DNA of 64,000 bases, taken from Gallionella capsiferriformans ES-2 (GTDB lineage: Bacteria > Pseudomonadota > Gammaproteobacteria > Burkholderiales > Gallionellaceae). Location of the stretch: contig NC_014394.1 of the NCBI RefSeq assembly GCF_000145255.1, forward strand, positions 1,488,001-1,552,000, written 5' to 3'. The position numbers were made by a program, and so were the translations under genes. Under the pieces are notes generated by a model, which did not search any database, had not been told where the DNA came from, and was given only the letters and a program-made list of their open reading frames with translations. Below, piece after piece: positions 35,027-46,155 of the stretch (positions are counted from its first letter, which is position 1; each line of letters opens with the position of its first letter).

Positions 35027-36265
35027 CTACTTCTCACTTTCCACTTCCCGTTTAATGTATTTTCTAGCGACATATTCATCCACGATCGCGGTGAATTCTT
35101 CGGCGATATTGTCGCCACGCAGCGTCATTGCCTTTTCGCCATCGATATAAATCGGTGCGGCCGGCGTCTCACCAGTACCCGGCAGGCTGATGCCGATATT
35201 CGCTAATTTGCTCTCGCCGGGACCATTCACCACACATCCCATGACTGCGACAGTCATGTTCTCGACACCGTTATACTGTTCGCGCCAAAGCGGCATTTGC
35301 GTGCGCAAATGGGATTGTATGCTTTGCGCCAGCTCTTGAAAGAAGCTGCTGGTGGTGCGTCCGCAACCGGGACAGGCTGTCACCATCGGTGCGAAGGCGC
35401 GCATTCCCATGGTCTGCAATATCTCCTGACCTACCAGCACTTCCCTGGTACGATCACCGCCCGGTTCAGGCGTTAAGGATATGCGTATCGTATCGCCTAT
35501 GCCCTCTTGCAACAGCACGGCCAGAGCCGCGGTCGAGGCCACAATCCCTTTGGAACCCATGCCGGCTTCGGTCAACCCCAGATGCAATGCGTAGTCGCAC
35601 TGCTGCGTCAGGGAACGATAAACGGCAATTAAATCCTGTACTTCGCTGACCTTACAGGACAGCACAATACGGTTATGCGCCATGCCCAATTGTTCGGCAC
35701 GCTGCGCACTCTCGATAGCAGACGCAATCAGCGCGGCGCGCGTCACTTCTTTTACATCTTTTGGTTCTGCCAGACGCGCATTTTCATCCATCATGCGCAC
35801 CACTAATTTTTGATCCAGGCTACCCCAGTTCACCCCGATGCGCACCGGCTTGTCATACTTGATCGCGGTTTGAATCATGATGGTAAAAGGATCTTCTTCA
35901 GCGCGATTGCGTCCGACATTGCCCGGATTGATACGATACTTAGCAAGCGATTGCGCGCAATCGGGAAACTCTGTCAGCAGACGATGGCCGTTGTAGTGAA
36001 AGTCGCCCACTAAGGGTACGAAACAACCCAGCGCATCCAGCCTGCGACGAATATGCACCACCGCGGCGGCAGCTTCCGGCGTATTAACCGTGATGCGTAC
36101 CAGTTCAGATCCCGCTTTGGCCAACTCAAAAACTTGTTTAGTCGTACCATCGATATCGGCAGTGTCGGTGTTGGTCATGGATTGCACCACGATAGGCGCT
36201 CCGCCGCCCAGCAACACACTTCCGACCACAACCCGTTGCGACGGGCGACGCAAAATGACATTCAT
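35027..36265 (-). CDS. ispG: 4-hydroxy-3-methylbut-2-enyl diphosphate synthase (flavodoxin)
   Basis: A [4Fe-4S] enzyme of the MEP isoprenoid pathway that converts MEcPP to HMBPP. 412 residues. The N-terminal TIM barrel begins [21 protein letters not shown] and has [10 protein letters not shown]. The C-terminal reductase-like domain has the cluster cysteines in [13 protein letters not shown] and [12 protein letters not shown]. It follows rodZ by 4 nt and precedes hisS by 54 nt. The spacer and the very end of the coding region contain an imperfect inverted repeat (AAGTAGGAAGTGGG and its near complement). Confidence 0.97.
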   Translation of the reverse strand: MNVILRRPSQRVVVGSVLLGGGAPIVVQSMTNTDTADIDGTTKQVFELAKAGSELVRITVNTPEAAAAVVHIRRRLDALGCFVPLVGDFHYNGHRLLTEFPDCAQSLAKYRINPGNVGRNRAEEDPFTIMIQTAIKYDKPVRIGVNWGSLDQKLVVRMMDENARLAEPKDVKEVTRAALIASAIESAQRAEQLGMAHNRIVLSCKVSEVQDLIAVYRSLTQQCDYALHLGLTEAGMGSKGIVASTAALAVLLQEGIGDTIRISLTPEPGGDRTREVLVGQEILQTMGMRAFAPMVTACPGCGRTTSSFFQELAQSIQSHLRTQMPLWREQYNGVENMTVAVMGCVVNGPGESKLANIGISLPGTGETPAAPIYIDGEKAMTLRGDNIAEEFTAIVDEYVARKYIKREVESEK

Positions 36266-36269
36266 ACAC

Positions 36270-37172
36270 TTACTCCAGCGTCACACGCGCCACATCGCTG
36301 CCGGCATTAACATAGGACGACAGATCGACCGGTTTTTCGCCATAAAACAAATGTACCGCTGAGGCATGGCCGATCACCATGGTATAGGGCGCAACGCCTT
36401 CAACCCGCAATTCACTGCCGGGCGCATTGACCTGTCTGGCCAGTACTTTTCCGGATTGATCCTTGATTTCCGCCCAGGATTCCTTATCAAAAACCAGACG
36501 CAACGCCGATACTGTTTTGGCAGCAGCTACGGTCGACGCCGACATGACCATCGATACAGGAGCGACGACAGGCGACGAAGCCGCCACATCGATAACCTCC
36601 GACACTTCCGAGGCGACCAGCATTTCAACTTGATCCGGCATCGGCAGCGATGCGACATCGGATGCGGCAAGATCAATCGTTGCGACCGGCTGTTGGGGCG
36701 TGCTGTTTTGCCAAGCTGCGAAGACTGCAATCAGTACCGTAACGAGTAAAGCTGCACTTAGCAAATTGATATTTTGACGACGACTGGTTTTTTCAGTCGG
36801 AAGCGGTTCTTCTACTTTTGCCTGAACTGTGTTAACAACGACCGCACCGGGCAGTGCATCGAGCAGCGGCTGCGCGTCCAGTTGTAACAATTTGGCATAG
36901 CTACGCACAAATCCGCGCAAAAAAGCCGTCTCCGGCAGCACCTGAAAATCATCGGCTTCGAGTGCAATGATTTGACGCGGTGCAAGCTTAATCTTGACCA
37001 CGACATCGTCTATGCTCATCCCCATACTTTCGCGCGCAGTCCGCAAAATACAGCCCACGGATGGTGAAGCCTGTTCTACAACGGCGGCCTCTTGAGATTC
37101 TGTGCCCGATGCCAGCGCTTGTTCCGGGACTCCGGTCTGCTCGGGTTCATTCTTTGCTAACGGTTCCATCAT
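36270..37172 (-). CDS. rodZ: RodZ-like cytoskeletal/cell-shape protein
   Basis: 300 residues. The N-terminal HTH_25 domain (about 38-105) includes [20 protein letters not shown] and [18 protein letters not shown]. One membrane helix lies at about 133-152 ([20 protein letters not shown]), followed by an Ala/Val/Ser-rich periplasmic linker and a C-terminal DUF4115 beta domain ([30 protein letters not shown]). RodZ binds MreB and keeps the rod shape; the domain order is diagnostic. It overlaps pilW by 4 nt and leads into ispG, as is standard in this lineage. Confidence 0.92.
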   Translation of the reverse strand: MMEPLAKNEPEQTGVPEQALASGTESQEAAVVEQASPSVGCILRTARESMGMSIDDVVVKIKLAPRQIIALEADDFQVLPETAFLRGFVRSYAKLLQLDAQPLLDALPGAVVVNTVQAKVEEPLPTEKTSRRQNINLLSAALLVTVLIAVFAAWQNSTPQQPVATIDLAASDVASLPMPDQVEMLVASEVSEVIDVAASSPVVAPVSMVMSASTVAAAKTVSALRLVFDKESWAEIKDQSGKVLARQVNAPGSELRVEGVAPYTMVIGHASAVHLFYGEKPVDLSSYVNAGSDVARVTLE

Positions 37173-37909
37173 TCACCCTGAATCAATAATTGAGTTTCAC
37201 GCGAATCGGGGTAACGTTGACGCAAATGCATGGCATAACTCGCCTCTGCATTGACGTTCCCGGTACGGCGTTCGATACGTACGGCAAGCAATAGCTGTGC
37301 TGCCGTCAAATTTTCTTTCTTAAGCCCGGCAAAATATTGGCTGGCGGACGAATACTCGCCACCTGCAAATTTAAGTTCTGCCATGGCCAGCAGCGCCTGA
37401 TTCAATTCAGGCTGCAGGCGCAATGCGCGCTGTAAAAATTCTTCAGCATCCTGTGTCTTGCCCGCTTTTTGAAAACACAGGCCCGCATTTAAATAAGCAC
37501 GCTCAGGGGTGGTATACAACGGATTTTTAACCGCCGCCATAAAATGTGTGATCGATTCGGATTCACGCCCGCGCTGGCATAAAAACCAGCCGTAATTGTT
37601 GTGCGCTTCTGAATCCGTTTTATCCAGACGTAAGCTTTGTACAAAATCAGCCTCGGCCTCCGTGTCCTCGCGCAGCGACATGTGGATCAGCCCGCGCACA
37701 TTGTAGGCTGGCGCATAATTTTGATCGGCCCGCAACGCCAGATCGATTTCGGATAGCGCGATTCCCATCTGGATGCGCTCAAAATACATACCCGCCAGCT
37801 CAGTGTGGATCTTAGCGCTGTTTTGCGCACGCTCGTTGCTTTGCTGTTTTACCGCAGCGCCGCCACAGCCTGCCAGCAGCAACGCCAGTACCAATGCGAG
37901 GCGTTTCAT
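37169..37909 (-). CDS. pilW: Type IV pilus biogenesis lipoprotein PilW/PilF
   Basis: A 246-residue TPR lipoprotein. The signal peptide ends in lipobox LAGC (Cys 15), and the body is tandem TPRs ([60 protein letters not shown]). The family pilots the PilQ secretin to the outer membrane. No other pilus genes are adjacent, but its place between rlmN and rodZ is the conserved position of this gene. The start overlaps the rlmN stop by 4 nt, and the stop overlaps the rodZ start by 4 nt. Confidence 0.94.
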   Translation of the reverse strand: MKRLALVLALLLAGCGGAAVKQQSNERAQNSAKIHTELAGMYFERIQMGIALSEIDLALRADQNYAPAYNVRGLIHMSLREDTEAEADFVQSLRLDKTDSEAHNNYGWFLCQRGRESESITHFMAAVKNPLYTTPERAYLNAGLCFQKAGKTQDAEEFLQRALRLQPELNQALLAMAELKFAGGEYSSASQYFAGLKKENLTAAQLLLAVRIERRTGNVNAEASYAMHLRQRYPDSRETQLLIQGE

Positions 37910-38997
37910 CGTGCTGCCTCATGAAATACTACCGGACGCGTCCCCGTGCGACGGGTTTTGTCCAGCACTTGACCGGCCAGTTGGCCGCAGGCCGCAGCGA
38001 TATCGTCGCCGCGCGTCTTGCGCGTGGTCGTGATGATATCTGCCTGCATCAGCACATCGCGAAAGCGCTGGATTGCGTCCGGTCTCGAACGCTTATAGGG
38101 CGATAGCGGAAACGGATTGAACGGAATCAGGTTAAATTTGCACGGCGTATCTTTCACCAGTCGCACCAGCTCATGTGCATGCTGCACCGTATCGTTCACG
38201 CCATCGAGCATGACGTATTCGAAGGTGATGAAATCGCGCGGCGCTTTTTCCAGATAACGCTGACAGGCGCCCAGCAATTCTTTAAGCGGATATTTTTGAT
38301 TGACAGGCACTAATTTATCGCGCAAGGCGTCATTCGGTGCATGCAAGGAGACCGCCAGCGCGACCGGACATTCTTCGCGCAATCTGTCCATGGCCGGCAC
38401 GATACCTGAAGTGGAAACCGTCACACGACGGCGTGACAGGCCATAAGCCTGATCATCCAGCATCAGTCGCAACGCGCTCACGGTATTGTCGAAATTGAGC
38501 AGCGGCTCGCCCATCCCCATCATCACCACATTGCTCACCGGCCAGTTACCCTCACTGTTCTTGCCCAGCTGATGATTGGCCCACCAAAGCTGACCAATGA
38601 TCTCTGCGACCGTCAGGTTACGGTTAAACCCCTGTTTGCCGGTCGAACAAAACGAGCAATCGAGTGCACAGCCAGCCTGAGATGAAATACACAGCGTGCC
38701 ACGCGCGGATTCGGGGATATACACCGCCTCCACCGCGTTGCCGCTACCGACGCTCAGCAGCCACTTACGTGTGCCGTCATCGGATAATTCTTCCCGAACA
38801 ATATCGGGTACGGTAATACAGGCGCTTTGCGCCAGCTTGTTGCGTAATACAGCTGCGATATCCGTCATCGCAGCAAAGTCAGACTCCCCGACCTGATAAA
38901 TCCAGCGCAGCAACTGCTTGGCACGAAACGGCTTTTCGCCCATTTCCGTGAAATAAGCGGTCAGCGCATGTGCATCCAGATCGAGGAGATTTTGCAT
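37906..38997 (-). CDS. rlmN: Dual-specificity 23S rRNA/tRNA adenine-C2 methyltransferase
   Basis: A radical SAM enzyme that methylates A2503 of 23S rRNA and A37 of some tRNAs. 363 residues. The cluster motif [20 protein letters not shown] has CxxxCxxC (Cys near 110, 114 and 117). [12 protein letters not shown] follows, and the C-terminal catalytic Cys lies in AACGQLAGQ. The N-terminal helical domain includes [12 protein letters not shown]. It begins 11 nt after ndk and overlaps pilW, matching the betaproteobacterial order. Confidence 0.97.
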   Translation of the reverse strand: MQNLLDLDAHALTAYFTEMGEKPFRAKQLLRWIYQVGESDFAAMTDIAAVLRNKLAQSACITVPDIVREELSDDGTRKWLLSVGSGNAVEAVYIPESARGTLCISSQAGCALDCSFCSTGKQGFNRNLTVAEIIGQLWWANHQLGKNSEGNWPVSNVVMMGMGEPLLNFDNTVSALRLMLDDQAYGLSRRRVTVSTSGIVPAMDRLREECPVALAVSLHAPNDALRDKLVPVNQKYPLKELLGACQRYLEKAPRDFITFEYVMLDGVNDTVQHAHELVRLVKDTPCKFNLIPFNPFPLSPYKRSRPDAIQRFRDVLMQADIITTTRKTRGDDIAAACGQLAGQVLDKTRRTGTRPVVFHEAAR

Positions 38998-39008
38998 CTT
39001 TAAAACGA

Positions 39009-39434
39009 TTAACGCGAGTAAACGTTCAATGCAGGGAAGAAATACGCGATTTCAACTGCGGCTGTTTCAGCTGCATCAGAACCGTGTACCGCATTCGCAT
39101 CGATACTGTCAGCGAAATCAGCACGGATCGTACCTTTGTCAGCCTTTTTAGGATCTGTCGCGCCCATCAGGTCACGATTCTTCAAAATGGCGCCTTCGCC
39201 TTCCAAAGCCTGGATCATCACAGGACCTGAGATCATGAATTCAACCAGATCATTGAAGAAAGGACGTGCAGCGTGCACAGCGTAAAAGCCTTCAGCTTCT
39301 TTGCGAGACAATTGCGTCATGCGTGCAGCGATAACCTTGAGGCCCGCACCTTCAAAACGCGAGTAGATTTGACCGATTACATTTTTTGCAACAGCATCAG
39401 GTTTGATAATTGACAGAGTACGTTCAACAGCCAT
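39009..39434 (-). CDS. ndk: Nucleoside diphosphate kinase
   Basis: Balances NTP pools by transferring the gamma phosphate through a phosphohistidine. 141 residues, the usual bacterial length. The start [20 protein letters not shown] is typical. The active-site His is in [20 protein letters not shown] (about residue 117). It is the first gene of the long minus-strand operon toward der, and it is divergent from the Sel1-repeat protein across about 290 bp that should contain both promoters. GGAGAATTTAGC precedes the ATG. Confidence 0.98.
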   Translation of the reverse strand: MAVERTLSIIKPDAVAKNVIGQIYSRFEGAGLKVIAARMTQLSRKEAEGFYAVHAARPFFNDLVEFMISGPVMIQALEGEGAILKNRDLMGATDPKKADKGTIRADFADSIDANAVHGSDAAETAAVEIAYFFPALNVYSR

Positions 39435-39723
39435 GCTAAATTCTCCAAACTGGGATTGATAAAATTACGACCGCTCATTCTAGCAGAGTTTGCCCCTGCT
39501 GTCGCTCGTCGAACTCCGCTATCCGCGCCGCTCGTCATCCGGGATTAAGCGCCGCACGCGCCAGAGAACTCCCCCGAACGAAGTAAAGTTTGTTCGACTG
39601 CTGCCGATATTATTAGCAATACCGATAAATATCGCCAATGAATGCAACACCTGCCTCGTTCTGACGGTAAAATCGAAGTGCGGCAACCGGAATACTTAAC
39701 TACATAATTCAACTCACACACTT

Positions 39724-41190
39724 ATGCCTATCTTGTTTGTATTGATGCTGCTGATTGCCTGCTCGTCGCAGGCGGCAACAGACAATCCGGCCTTAGCGAA
39801 ACGCGCGGAGGCACAACGGGCTCAAGAAGCCGGGGATTATGCCCGGGCTGCGACCCTTTTTTTGCCGTTAGCAGAAAAGGGAGATGCCATCGCCCAGTTC
39901 AATCTGGGGCTGCTGTATGCGCAAGGTCGGGTCATTTTGCAAGATTACCGGATTGCATTGCAGTGGTATCTGGCAGCGGCTGAACAAGGCCACCCTGAGG
40001 CGCAAAACAAATTGGGTGAACTCTATGTGTCAGGCAAAGGTGTGGCGCAAGATTTCAAAAAGGCCATGAACTGGTTTTTATTGTCGGCAAAACAGGACAA
40101 TGCAACAGCCCAACTGCATATTGGCGACATGTACGCCGAAGGACAGGGCGTGCCGCAGGATTACCGTGAAGTCTTTAAATGGTATCAGTTAGCTGCAAAA
40201 CAGGGAGACTCAGTCGCCCATGCCAGATTAGCCGAGTGTTATGAAAAAGGCTTAGGCAGCGCGCAAAACAGCCGTGTTGCGATTGACTGGCTCAACACGG
40301 CCATCACTAGCGCACCGGACATGAACCAGCGCAAAGCCTATATTGCCCGCCGCGATGAAATCGCCCAGTTGATTGACAGCCGTAAGCTGGCAATCGAACA
40401 AAAACTGGCACGCGAAGAAGCAGACCGCGTCAAAGCAGCAGAAGCGCTTCGCGCTGAAGCTGAACGGGTTGCTGCCGAAAATGCGGCGATCGCACAGGCG
40501 GCGGAACAGGCAAGACAGAAGGCCGTCGCTGACGCGGCGTTAGAAGTGCAAATTGCCGCCTATAAACAAGCCGCAGCTGAAGAAAAAGCCGCCAAACTGC
40601 TTGCTCAGCAGGAAGCCAAAGCTGAAAAAATTAAAGCGCTGCAGCAAGCCCGCGCTGAACGCGATGCGGCACGCGCGAATCAAAAAAACAATTACGCCAA
40701 CAGCATCAAGGCGCGTGAAGATCAACGCCGCGCCGAAATCAACGCGGAAGTGGCCAGACACCGTGCAGAAGATATTGCCCGGCACAAAAAGCCCAGCGAC
40801 AGCATGGCAACACGCAAGACGGCCAAAAAAGATGAGGATCCGGACCACCCGCTATTGAACGAGGAAAAGCCGCTCATTAAAGCGGCTGCGGCCAAAAAAC
40901 CCGCCAGACACGCGGCAACGCCAGAACCACAAAGCGACGCCAGCCGCAAACCTGCCGAGGCGGAACCTGTTCCGCAAGCAGCAGTACAAAAACCCGAGCC
41001 TAAGTTGCGCGACACGCCTGTTAAAAACATTAAGAAAGCAGATGTAAAAACCAAGCCTCGCTACCCTGCGAGAATTGAACTGACCGACGAAGAATTAGGG
41101 GTGCATGAACCGCAAAAGGCGGAGGGTGGCGAACCTGTCAAAACACCCGTCAAAAAAATCGAATGGTCCAAAAAACCCGCCACGCCGTAA
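39724..41190 (+). CDS. Exported Sel1-repeat protein with long Ala/Glu/Lys coiled coil
   Basis: 488 residues. The N-terminal signal (MPILFVLMLLIACSSQAA) could be a Sec signal or a lipoprotein signal (IAC at 11-13). Residues about 30-200 are Sel1-like repeats, for example GLLYAQGRVILQDYRIALQW, KLGELYVSGKGVAQDFKKAM and IGDMYAEGQGVPQDYREVFK. Residues about 215-370 form a highly charged Ala-rich coiled coil resembling TolA domain II, followed by a disordered Lys/Pro-rich tail. Sel1 proteins scaffold protein complexes. The function here is unknown, and the domain combination suggests a periplasm-spanning scaffold. It stands alone on the plus strand, convergent with tilS. Confidence 0.85.
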   Translation: MPILFVLMLLIACSSQAATDNPALAKRAEAQRAQEAGDYARAATLFLPLAEKGDAIAQFNLGLLYAQGRVILQDYRIALQWYLAAAEQGHPEAQNKLGELYVSGKGVAQDFKKAMNWFLLSAKQDNATAQLHIGDMYAEGQGVPQDYREVFKWYQLAAKQGDSVAHARLAECYEKGLGSAQNSRVAIDWLNTAITSAPDMNQRKAYIARRDEIAQLIDSRKLAIEQKLAREEADRVKAAEALRAEAERVAAENAAIAQAAEQARQKAVADAALEVQIAAYKQAAAEEKAAKLLAQQEAKAEKIKALQQARAERDAARANQKNNYANSIKAREDQRRAEINAEVARHRAEDIARHKKPSDSMATRKTAKKDEDPDHPLLNEEKPLIKAAAAKKPARHAATPEPQSDASRKPAEAEPVPQAAVQKPEPKLRDTPVKNIKKADVKTKPRYPARIELTDEELGVHEPQKAEGGEPVKTPVKKIEWSKKPATP

Positions 41191-41199
41191 GGTGTGATC

Positions 41200-42549
41200 T
41201 TAGCGCGGCGTCAAAGAGATCGAAACAGCCGCCTCGATCCCTGTCGCTTGAAACGCCGCCGCAATTGCAACACCGGGCACACAAACGAGGTCGTCACCGC
41301 AGTACAGCAAGGGTAAGCGCTCGCGCTGCCAGGGCGGGATGCCACATTCCTGAAACAAGTTTTTCAAGGTGCGCGTTGAACCTGCCGCTTGAGGTCGCAA
41401 CGACTCACCGCCCTGACGCTGCCGCAACGTCACCTCAGCGCCCTGTAACGTCGCAAGACTGATACCCTGCCCTTCGGTGTATTGAAATACGACTGAGGCG
41501 TTTAATGCGGGCCATGGCAATATCGCCTCGCCCTGCCACTGCAGCACCCCGTCAAACGAAGCAAAAGCCTGCAAGACATAGACGCGTCCCTGATGGCGCC
41601 GCACCTGCCAGCCGCCAAAATCGATGCAGAGCGCGGCATCCTCACGCGCGGAACAGAGCTGTTGCAACAGGTCATCGAGTTTCGCCGCGTGCGGCATGGG
41701 GGCACCTTGCTGATCGAAAAAATAGCGCAGCAGATTTTTGGCCCGCGCATGACTCAACGCCTGTAGTGCCGTGACACTCAGGCACGCATCGATCAGCGCA
41801 CCGGCCGCATCGATACGCGCCAGCTCGTCGAGCAAGCTAGCGGCTTCTGCAAAATGACTCGTGCTGCGCGTTAGGGTCTCCCGGTAGGAGGGAAATTGAG
41901 TGGCGAGTTCCGGCAGCAAGCGATGGCGCAAAAAATTGCGTGGATAGCGTTCATCCGCGTTGCTTTCGTCTTCTACCCATTCCAGACGCTGCTCAGCCGC
42001 ATAAGTTAAGATTTCATCACGGGTAAACTGCAGCAGCGGACGCACCAGCCGGTGAGTCCGCTGCGTTTTTTTGGGCTGACTCAAGACCGGCATTGCGCTT
42101 GCACCCTTCACGCCCGCACCGCGTAGCAGCTGCAAAAACAGGGTTTCAACCTGATCATCCGCATGGTGGGCCAGTGCGACAAAATCGCAGCGCTGCGCGT
42201 CAAACGCGGCATGGCGCAAACGACGTGCGGCAGCTTCTATCCCCTGCGAGCGTAACGGGGCGATATCCACCCGTTCGATGCAGAGCGGAATCTGATGGCG
42301 TTCGCACAGCAGCCTACAGAACTCCGCCCAGGAATCTGCATTGCGGCTGATCCCGTGATGAACATGCAGTGCGGAAAGTTTCCAAGAGAAACGCGGGGCG
42401 AGGTGATGCAGCAGATGCAGCAGCACGACAGAATCTACGCCGCCGCTCAGACCAAGCAGGATGGAACTACCCTCGGGCAGCTGCGGCCCGAGACTGATAG
42501 CCAGCCGCTCCGTGAGATTAAGTAAGCTCGACTTCCTTGAACTTGCCAT
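41200..42549 (-). CDS. tilS: tRNA(Ile)-lysidine synthetase
   Basis: Modifies C34 of the CAU-anticodon tRNA-Ile to lysidine, allowing AUA decoding. 449 residues. The PP-loop [20 protein letters not shown] is at about 30-50, and [20 protein letters not shown] supplies further conserved residues. The TilS substrate-binding and C-terminal domains follow. The start at 42549 lies inside the end of accA (32-nt overlap); no good later start exists before the PP-loop. The accA-tilS order is conserved in betaproteobacteria. Confidence 0.95.
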   Translation of the reverse strand: MASSRKSSLLNLTERLAISLGPQLPEGSSILLGLSGGVDSVVLLHLLHHLAPRFSWKLSALHVHHGISRNADSWAEFCRLLCERHQIPLCIERVDIAPLRSQGIEAAARRLRHAAFDAQRCDFVALAHHADDQVETLFLQLLRGAGVKGASAMPVLSQPKKTQRTHRLVRPLLQFTRDEILTYAAEQRLEWVEDESNADERYPRNFLRHRLLPELATQFPSYRETLTRSTSHFAEAASLLDELARIDAAGALIDACLSVTALQALSHARAKNLLRYFFDQQGAPMPHAAKLDDLLQQLCSAREDAALCIDFGGWQVRRHQGRVYVLQAFASFDGVLQWQGEAILPWPALNASVVFQYTEGQGISLATLQGAEVTLRQRQGGESLRPQAAGSTRTLKNLFQECGIPPWQRERLPLLYCGDDLVCVPGVAIAAAFQATGIEAAVSISLTPR

Positions 42550-43489
42550 AACTCATCAGGCGATTGAAGCGGTCACGCAACAAGTCGTTGGTTGGTTTTT
42601 CCTGTGCGATTTTCAATGCATCTTGCAGCGCCTTTTTTACGCTTTGCATAGTCGCCGGATAATCGCGATGCGCGCCGCCCAGTGGTTCGCTGATGATTTT
42701 ATCGACGATGCCGAGCGATTTGAGTCGTGTTGCCGTGATACCGAGCGTTTCCGCTGCATCCTCGGCTTTGTCAGCGCTCTTCCATAAAATAGACGCACAG
42801 CCTTCAGGAGAAATCACAGAATAGGTGCTGTATTGCAGCATCAGCATCGCATCTCCTACCGCAATCGCCAGCGCACCGCCCGAACCGCCTTCACCGATGA
42901 TGGTGCAGATGACCGGTACACGCAATTCGCTCATTTCATACAGATTACGGCCGATCGCCTCAGACTGACCGCGCTCCTCCGCATTCACGCCGGGGTAGGC
43001 GCCCGGGGTGTCGACAAAAGTCATCACGGGAATGCCGAATTTTTCAGCCAGACGCATCAGGCGCATCGCCTTGCGATAGCCTTCAGGACGCGGCATGCCG
43101 AAATTGCGCGCAATTTTTTCTTTGGTATCGCGCCCCTTCTGATGACCGATCACCATGACGCTCTGACCGTTGAAACGTGCTAATCCACCGACAATCGCAC
43201 GGTCGTCGGCGAAATTGCGGTCGCCGTGCAATTCCTCAAAATCGGTAAACAAATGCTCGATGTAATCGAGCGTATACGGGCGCTGCGGATGACGCGACAC
43301 CTTGGATATTTGCCAAGGCGTGAGTTTTGCGTAGATATCGCGGGTCAAGGCTTCGCTTTTTTTCGATAACTGATCGATCTCATCGGTGATATCCAATGCC
43401 GCCGTATCGTCATGCACATCGCGCAATTGCTCGATTTTATCTTCCAGTTCCGCGATAGGGCTTTCAAAGTCTAAAAAGGTAATTTTCAT
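42518..43489 (-). CDS. accA: Acetyl-CoA carboxylase carboxyltransferase alpha subunit
   Basis: With AccD it forms the carboxyltransferase that makes malonyl-CoA for fatty-acid synthesis. 323 residues, the usual length. It begins [20 protein letters not shown] and shows the crotonase-like motifs [39 protein letters not shown] and [16 protein letters not shown]. It overlaps tilS by 32 nt. About 108 bp separate it from the mechanosensitive channel gene on the same strand, so it may have its own promoter. Confidence 0.98.
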   Translation of the reverse strand: MKITFLDFESPIAELEDKIEQLRDVHDDTAALDITDEIDQLSKKSEALTRDIYAKLTPWQISKVSRHPQRPYTLDYIEHLFTDFEELHGDRNFADDRAIVGGLARFNGQSVMVIGHQKGRDTKEKIARNFGMPRPEGYRKAMRLMRLAEKFGIPVMTFVDTPGAYPGVNAEERGQSEAIGRNLYEMSELRVPVICTIIGEGGSGGALAIAVGDAMLMLQYSTYSVISPEGCASILWKSADKAEDAAETLGITATRLKSLGIVDKIISEPLGGAHRDYPATMQSVKKALQDALKIAQEKPTNDLLRDRFNRLMSYGKFKEVELT

Positions 43490-43597
43490 ATTGTTCCAGG
43501 CTCTTAGCTTAACATCCAGCCGCTGGCAACTTAGGGCCCGCGGTGGCTTTTGATTAATTCTTCCGGCGTAAACCCGACCGGCTGCGGCGCGATGATA

Positions 43598-45127
43598 CTA
43601 CAAACCGAAGAAACGTTTGATATTCACCAGCAATTCGTTGCGTTGAGAGCTTTTTTCCTGCCGCCGGGTTTGCTCATCCAGATGATGCAACACGCTATCT
43701 AACTGCACTCGCCGTTCAATCAGAATATGGGTGATTTCATCAGCCAAACCGGGTCTTGCCTGCATGATGCCTGCAAATGCCTCCTTATCGAGCCGGTAGC
43801 ATTCCACATCGGTCGTCGCAATGACAGACGCTGAACGCGGTGCGCCGGTCATCATCCCCATTTCGCCGAAAAAGCTGCCGCGCCCGAGCACATTCACTGT
43901 GCGCCGCCCCCCATCGGGTGTTTCAAGATACACTTCGGCCTCGCCGTTGATGATGATATATAACCAGTGTGCAACGGCACCTTGCCTTGAAATAATGTTG
44001 CCTTTGGCAAACTGCGCGTATTTAAGCCGCTCGGCCAGCGCAATCAATTCGTCGTTGGTCATATTGGCGAACAGCTCAACATTCTTGAGCGTTTTAAGGC
44101 GTTGCTGGGCTTCCCGCTGATGGATTGCCCCTTCGTATTTTTCGTTTTCTTTAACGTAGTGAATGTTCTGCATTTCCACTGCCAGCGGTATGCCGGCACG
44201 TTCGAGCGAGGTATACACATGCCAGCGTACCGCTGCATCGGTCGGATCATCCAGCGCCATATCGGTCAGCCAGTAACGCAATGCATAACGCGCGACCCCC
44301 TTGTCAATTTCCATCAGCACGCAATTAGGGGCTGGCGATTTGGCAACATTGCTGATATCCGCCTGCGAAATGGTTTCTTCAACCGCACGCGTTACCTGAC
44401 GCGGCGTGGTGTTTAAGCCTACATTAAACCAGATACAACGGCGCCACTGAGACGGATGCCCGCTGCGCCGCCCCAGCACCAGAAATTTATTTTTCATTAA
44501 CTGACTATTGGGAAATACCACCGTCTCCCAGTTACGCGTCTCGACCAGCGTAGAGCGCCAGCGAATATCCACCACACGTCCGACCAGATCATCCACCTTG
44601 ATCCAGTCGCCGATCTCAATCGAGTTATCTAGTTGCAGCGCCAGACCACCTAAAATATTACCTAGCGTGTCTTGCATGGAAAAAGCCACCACAGCCGTGA
44701 TCATGGCCGATGTCGCGACAATACTGCCAAGATCGAGACCTGCATAACTCAACCTGACCAGACACCAGGCGAGATAAGCGATGATGACAAAAATATCTTC
44801 GGTGATGCGCGGCGGTTGCAGCCTCACCGAAGGCAATATAATGCGGAATGCCATTAAACCGCACAATCGGATGATCGCAATACCGGAACCAATCACCGCC
44901 GCCTCATGAAAAAGTGCTGCGGCGAAGGTGTAGTTCATGGCGTGGACCAGCCCGCTCAATAGCGCGATCACCTGACAGGCCGCAAAGAAAATCAGCGTAT
45001 TGGTGACGCTCTTGCGATCATCCTTGATGAAATAAATCAACCAGAATGACAGCAGTAGCACCGATATAAACACGACCAGCGATTCGTCGCGCCAAAAATA
45101 TTGTATCGCCGTCTGCCAAAAAACCAT
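43598..45127 (-). CDS. MscS-family channel with C-terminal cyclic-nucleotide-binding domain
   Basis: 509 residues. Four or five membrane helices lie in the first 160 residues. The MscS pore helix and beta domain follow (AMITAVVAFSMQDTLGNILG, then SIEIGDWIKVDDLVGRVVDI and FPNSQLMKNKFLV). After the MscS C-terminal part comes a CNB/CAP-type domain (about 350-470): LFANMTNDELIALAERL, a phosphate-cassette-like GSFFGEMGMMTGAPRSASV, and ATTDVECYRLDKEAF. The architecture matches the bacterial cyclic-nucleotide-gated MscS relatives. ATG at 45127 is used because GGAG lies 5 nt upstream; an ATG at 45145 has no ribosome site. It follows the RpfE-like gene directly. Confidence 0.92.
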   Translation of the reverse strand: MVFWQTAIQYFWRDESLVVFISVLLLSFWLIYFIKDDRKSVTNTLIFFAACQVIALLSGLVHAMNYTFAAALFHEAAVIGSGIAIIRLCGLMAFRIILPSVRLQPPRITEDIFVIIAYLAWCLVRLSYAGLDLGSIVATSAMITAVVAFSMQDTLGNILGGLALQLDNSIEIGDWIKVDDLVGRVVDIRWRSTLVETRNWETVVFPNSQLMKNKFLVLGRRSGHPSQWRRCIWFNVGLNTTPRQVTRAVEETISQADISNVAKSPAPNCVLMEIDKGVARYALRYWLTDMALDDPTDAAVRWHVYTSLERAGIPLAVEMQNIHYVKENEKYEGAIHQREAQQRLKTLKNVELFANMTNDELIALAERLKYAQFAKGNIISRQGAVAHWLYIIINGEAEVYLETPDGGRRTVNVLGRGSFFGEMGMMTGAPRSASVIATTDVECYRLDKEAFAGIMQARPGLADEITHILIERRVQLDSVLHHLDEQTRRQEKSSQRNELLVNIKRFFGL

Positions 45128-45144
45128 GATTTCTCCGCTATTCA

Positions 45145-46155
45145 TTAGGATGCCGATGCTTCAGAATAACCGGCTAACGTTTTGCTGCGCCGCCAGAATG
45201 CCCACGTATCAAAGCGCGTAAGACTCAGCTGTTGCAGGCTGCCCCCCCCCACCAGATCGACTGTTAATTGCTCTATTTTCCCGCTGCGCAAGGCCTGCCA
45301 CAAAGGCTTTGCATATCCCGTCTCAAACGACTGCAACGCATCGCGCCACCCGGCCAGATCGCCGCGCTGTAACGCACGGCGCAACCCTGTCCAGACCAGC
45401 AGCTGCCTGTCCTCACTTGCCTGCCACTCGGACGGCCAAGCCGAATAAGGGATGTCCGCTGCAGATGCGAGCATTTCGAGCAACACCTCATCAGAGCTGA
45501 CATGATCATATTCGCCCTGCACAGGCGCTGATTGGGGGCCATTCCCCCAGAACCACACGCTGTTGACGGGGACATCGCCGCGTGCTTCCCGTACCGCGTT
45601 GAGCGGATTAGCAAACAACAGCATCTGAATCTCATTGAACAGTTGATGCCAGCGGCGCGCTTCAGTGCCTTCAGGCAGATTGCCGTGAATATTGCGCCCG
45701 GCAGCCTGTGACAGCGGCATCGTTTGAATATCAGGATGTTCGTTCAGACACACATACCAGCGATTGGGGTGAGGCGCAAAAAATGTCACGCCCTGCTCTG
45801 AAAAATGGGCGTTCAGACTGATGCAAAATTGCATCGCCTCGTCGGGACTGACAGCGACATCGGGCAGCAACACCACCTGCTCGCGCTGCAGTCGTACATG
45901 GACTGGATCCGCACGCAGCCAGACGCCCGCGGGCAAACCGTCGAATGCAGCAGAAAGCGATGCGATTCCAGAGGATACGGAAAACAAGCCGCAAACACAC
46001 GCGTCCAGTGATAAGCTATCTGCGCGCGGTTGACCCGTGGACACCCCGCGCGCCAGCAGCTTTTCCAGTGCTGGCAGTTGCAGTCCCGCACACACCTCGG
46101 CGGCAAACTCTTTAGGCAGGCATAAATCGGTAATAACCAGATGTACTTTTTTCAT
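45145..46155 (-). CDS. RpfE-type regulatory protein / phosphoglycerate mutase-like protein
   Basis: 336 residues, similar by recognition to the RpfE-like proteins usually found beside recJ in betaproteobacteria (PHPNRWYVCL, RRWHQLFNEIQMLLFANP and PVNSVWFWGNGP are the recurring words). Some members are annotated as 2,3-bisphosphoglycerate-independent phosphoglycerate mutase-like because of a weak alkaline-phosphatase fold (HLVITDLCLP at the N-terminus), but catalytic residues are not convincing. recJ is not the next gene here; an MscS channel follows. Function is unknown beyond the historical name. The ATG at 46155 is the first codon of family similarity. Confidence 0.75.
   Translation of the reverse strand: MKKVHLVITDLCLPKEFAAEVCAGLQLPALEKLLARGVSTGQPRADSLSLDACVCGLFSVSSGIASLSAAFDGLPAGVWLRADPVHVRLQREQVVLLPDVAVSPDEAMQFCISLNAHFSEQGVTFFAPHPNRWYVCLNEHPDIQTMPLSQAAGRNIHGNLPEGTEARRWHQLFNEIQMLLFANPLNAVREARGDVPVNSVWFWGNGPQSAPVQGEYDHVSSDEVLLEMLASAADIPYSAWPSEWQASEDRQLLVWTGLRRALQRGDLAGWRDALQSFETGYAKPLWQALRSGKIEQLTVDLVGGGSLQQLSLTRFDTWAFWRRSKTLAGYSEASAS

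Noticed and set aside
34990-35049. Imperfect inverted repeat between hisS and ispG as a mobile element
   Set aside because: Short, imperfect and partly inside the ispG coding end; no transposase or target duplication.
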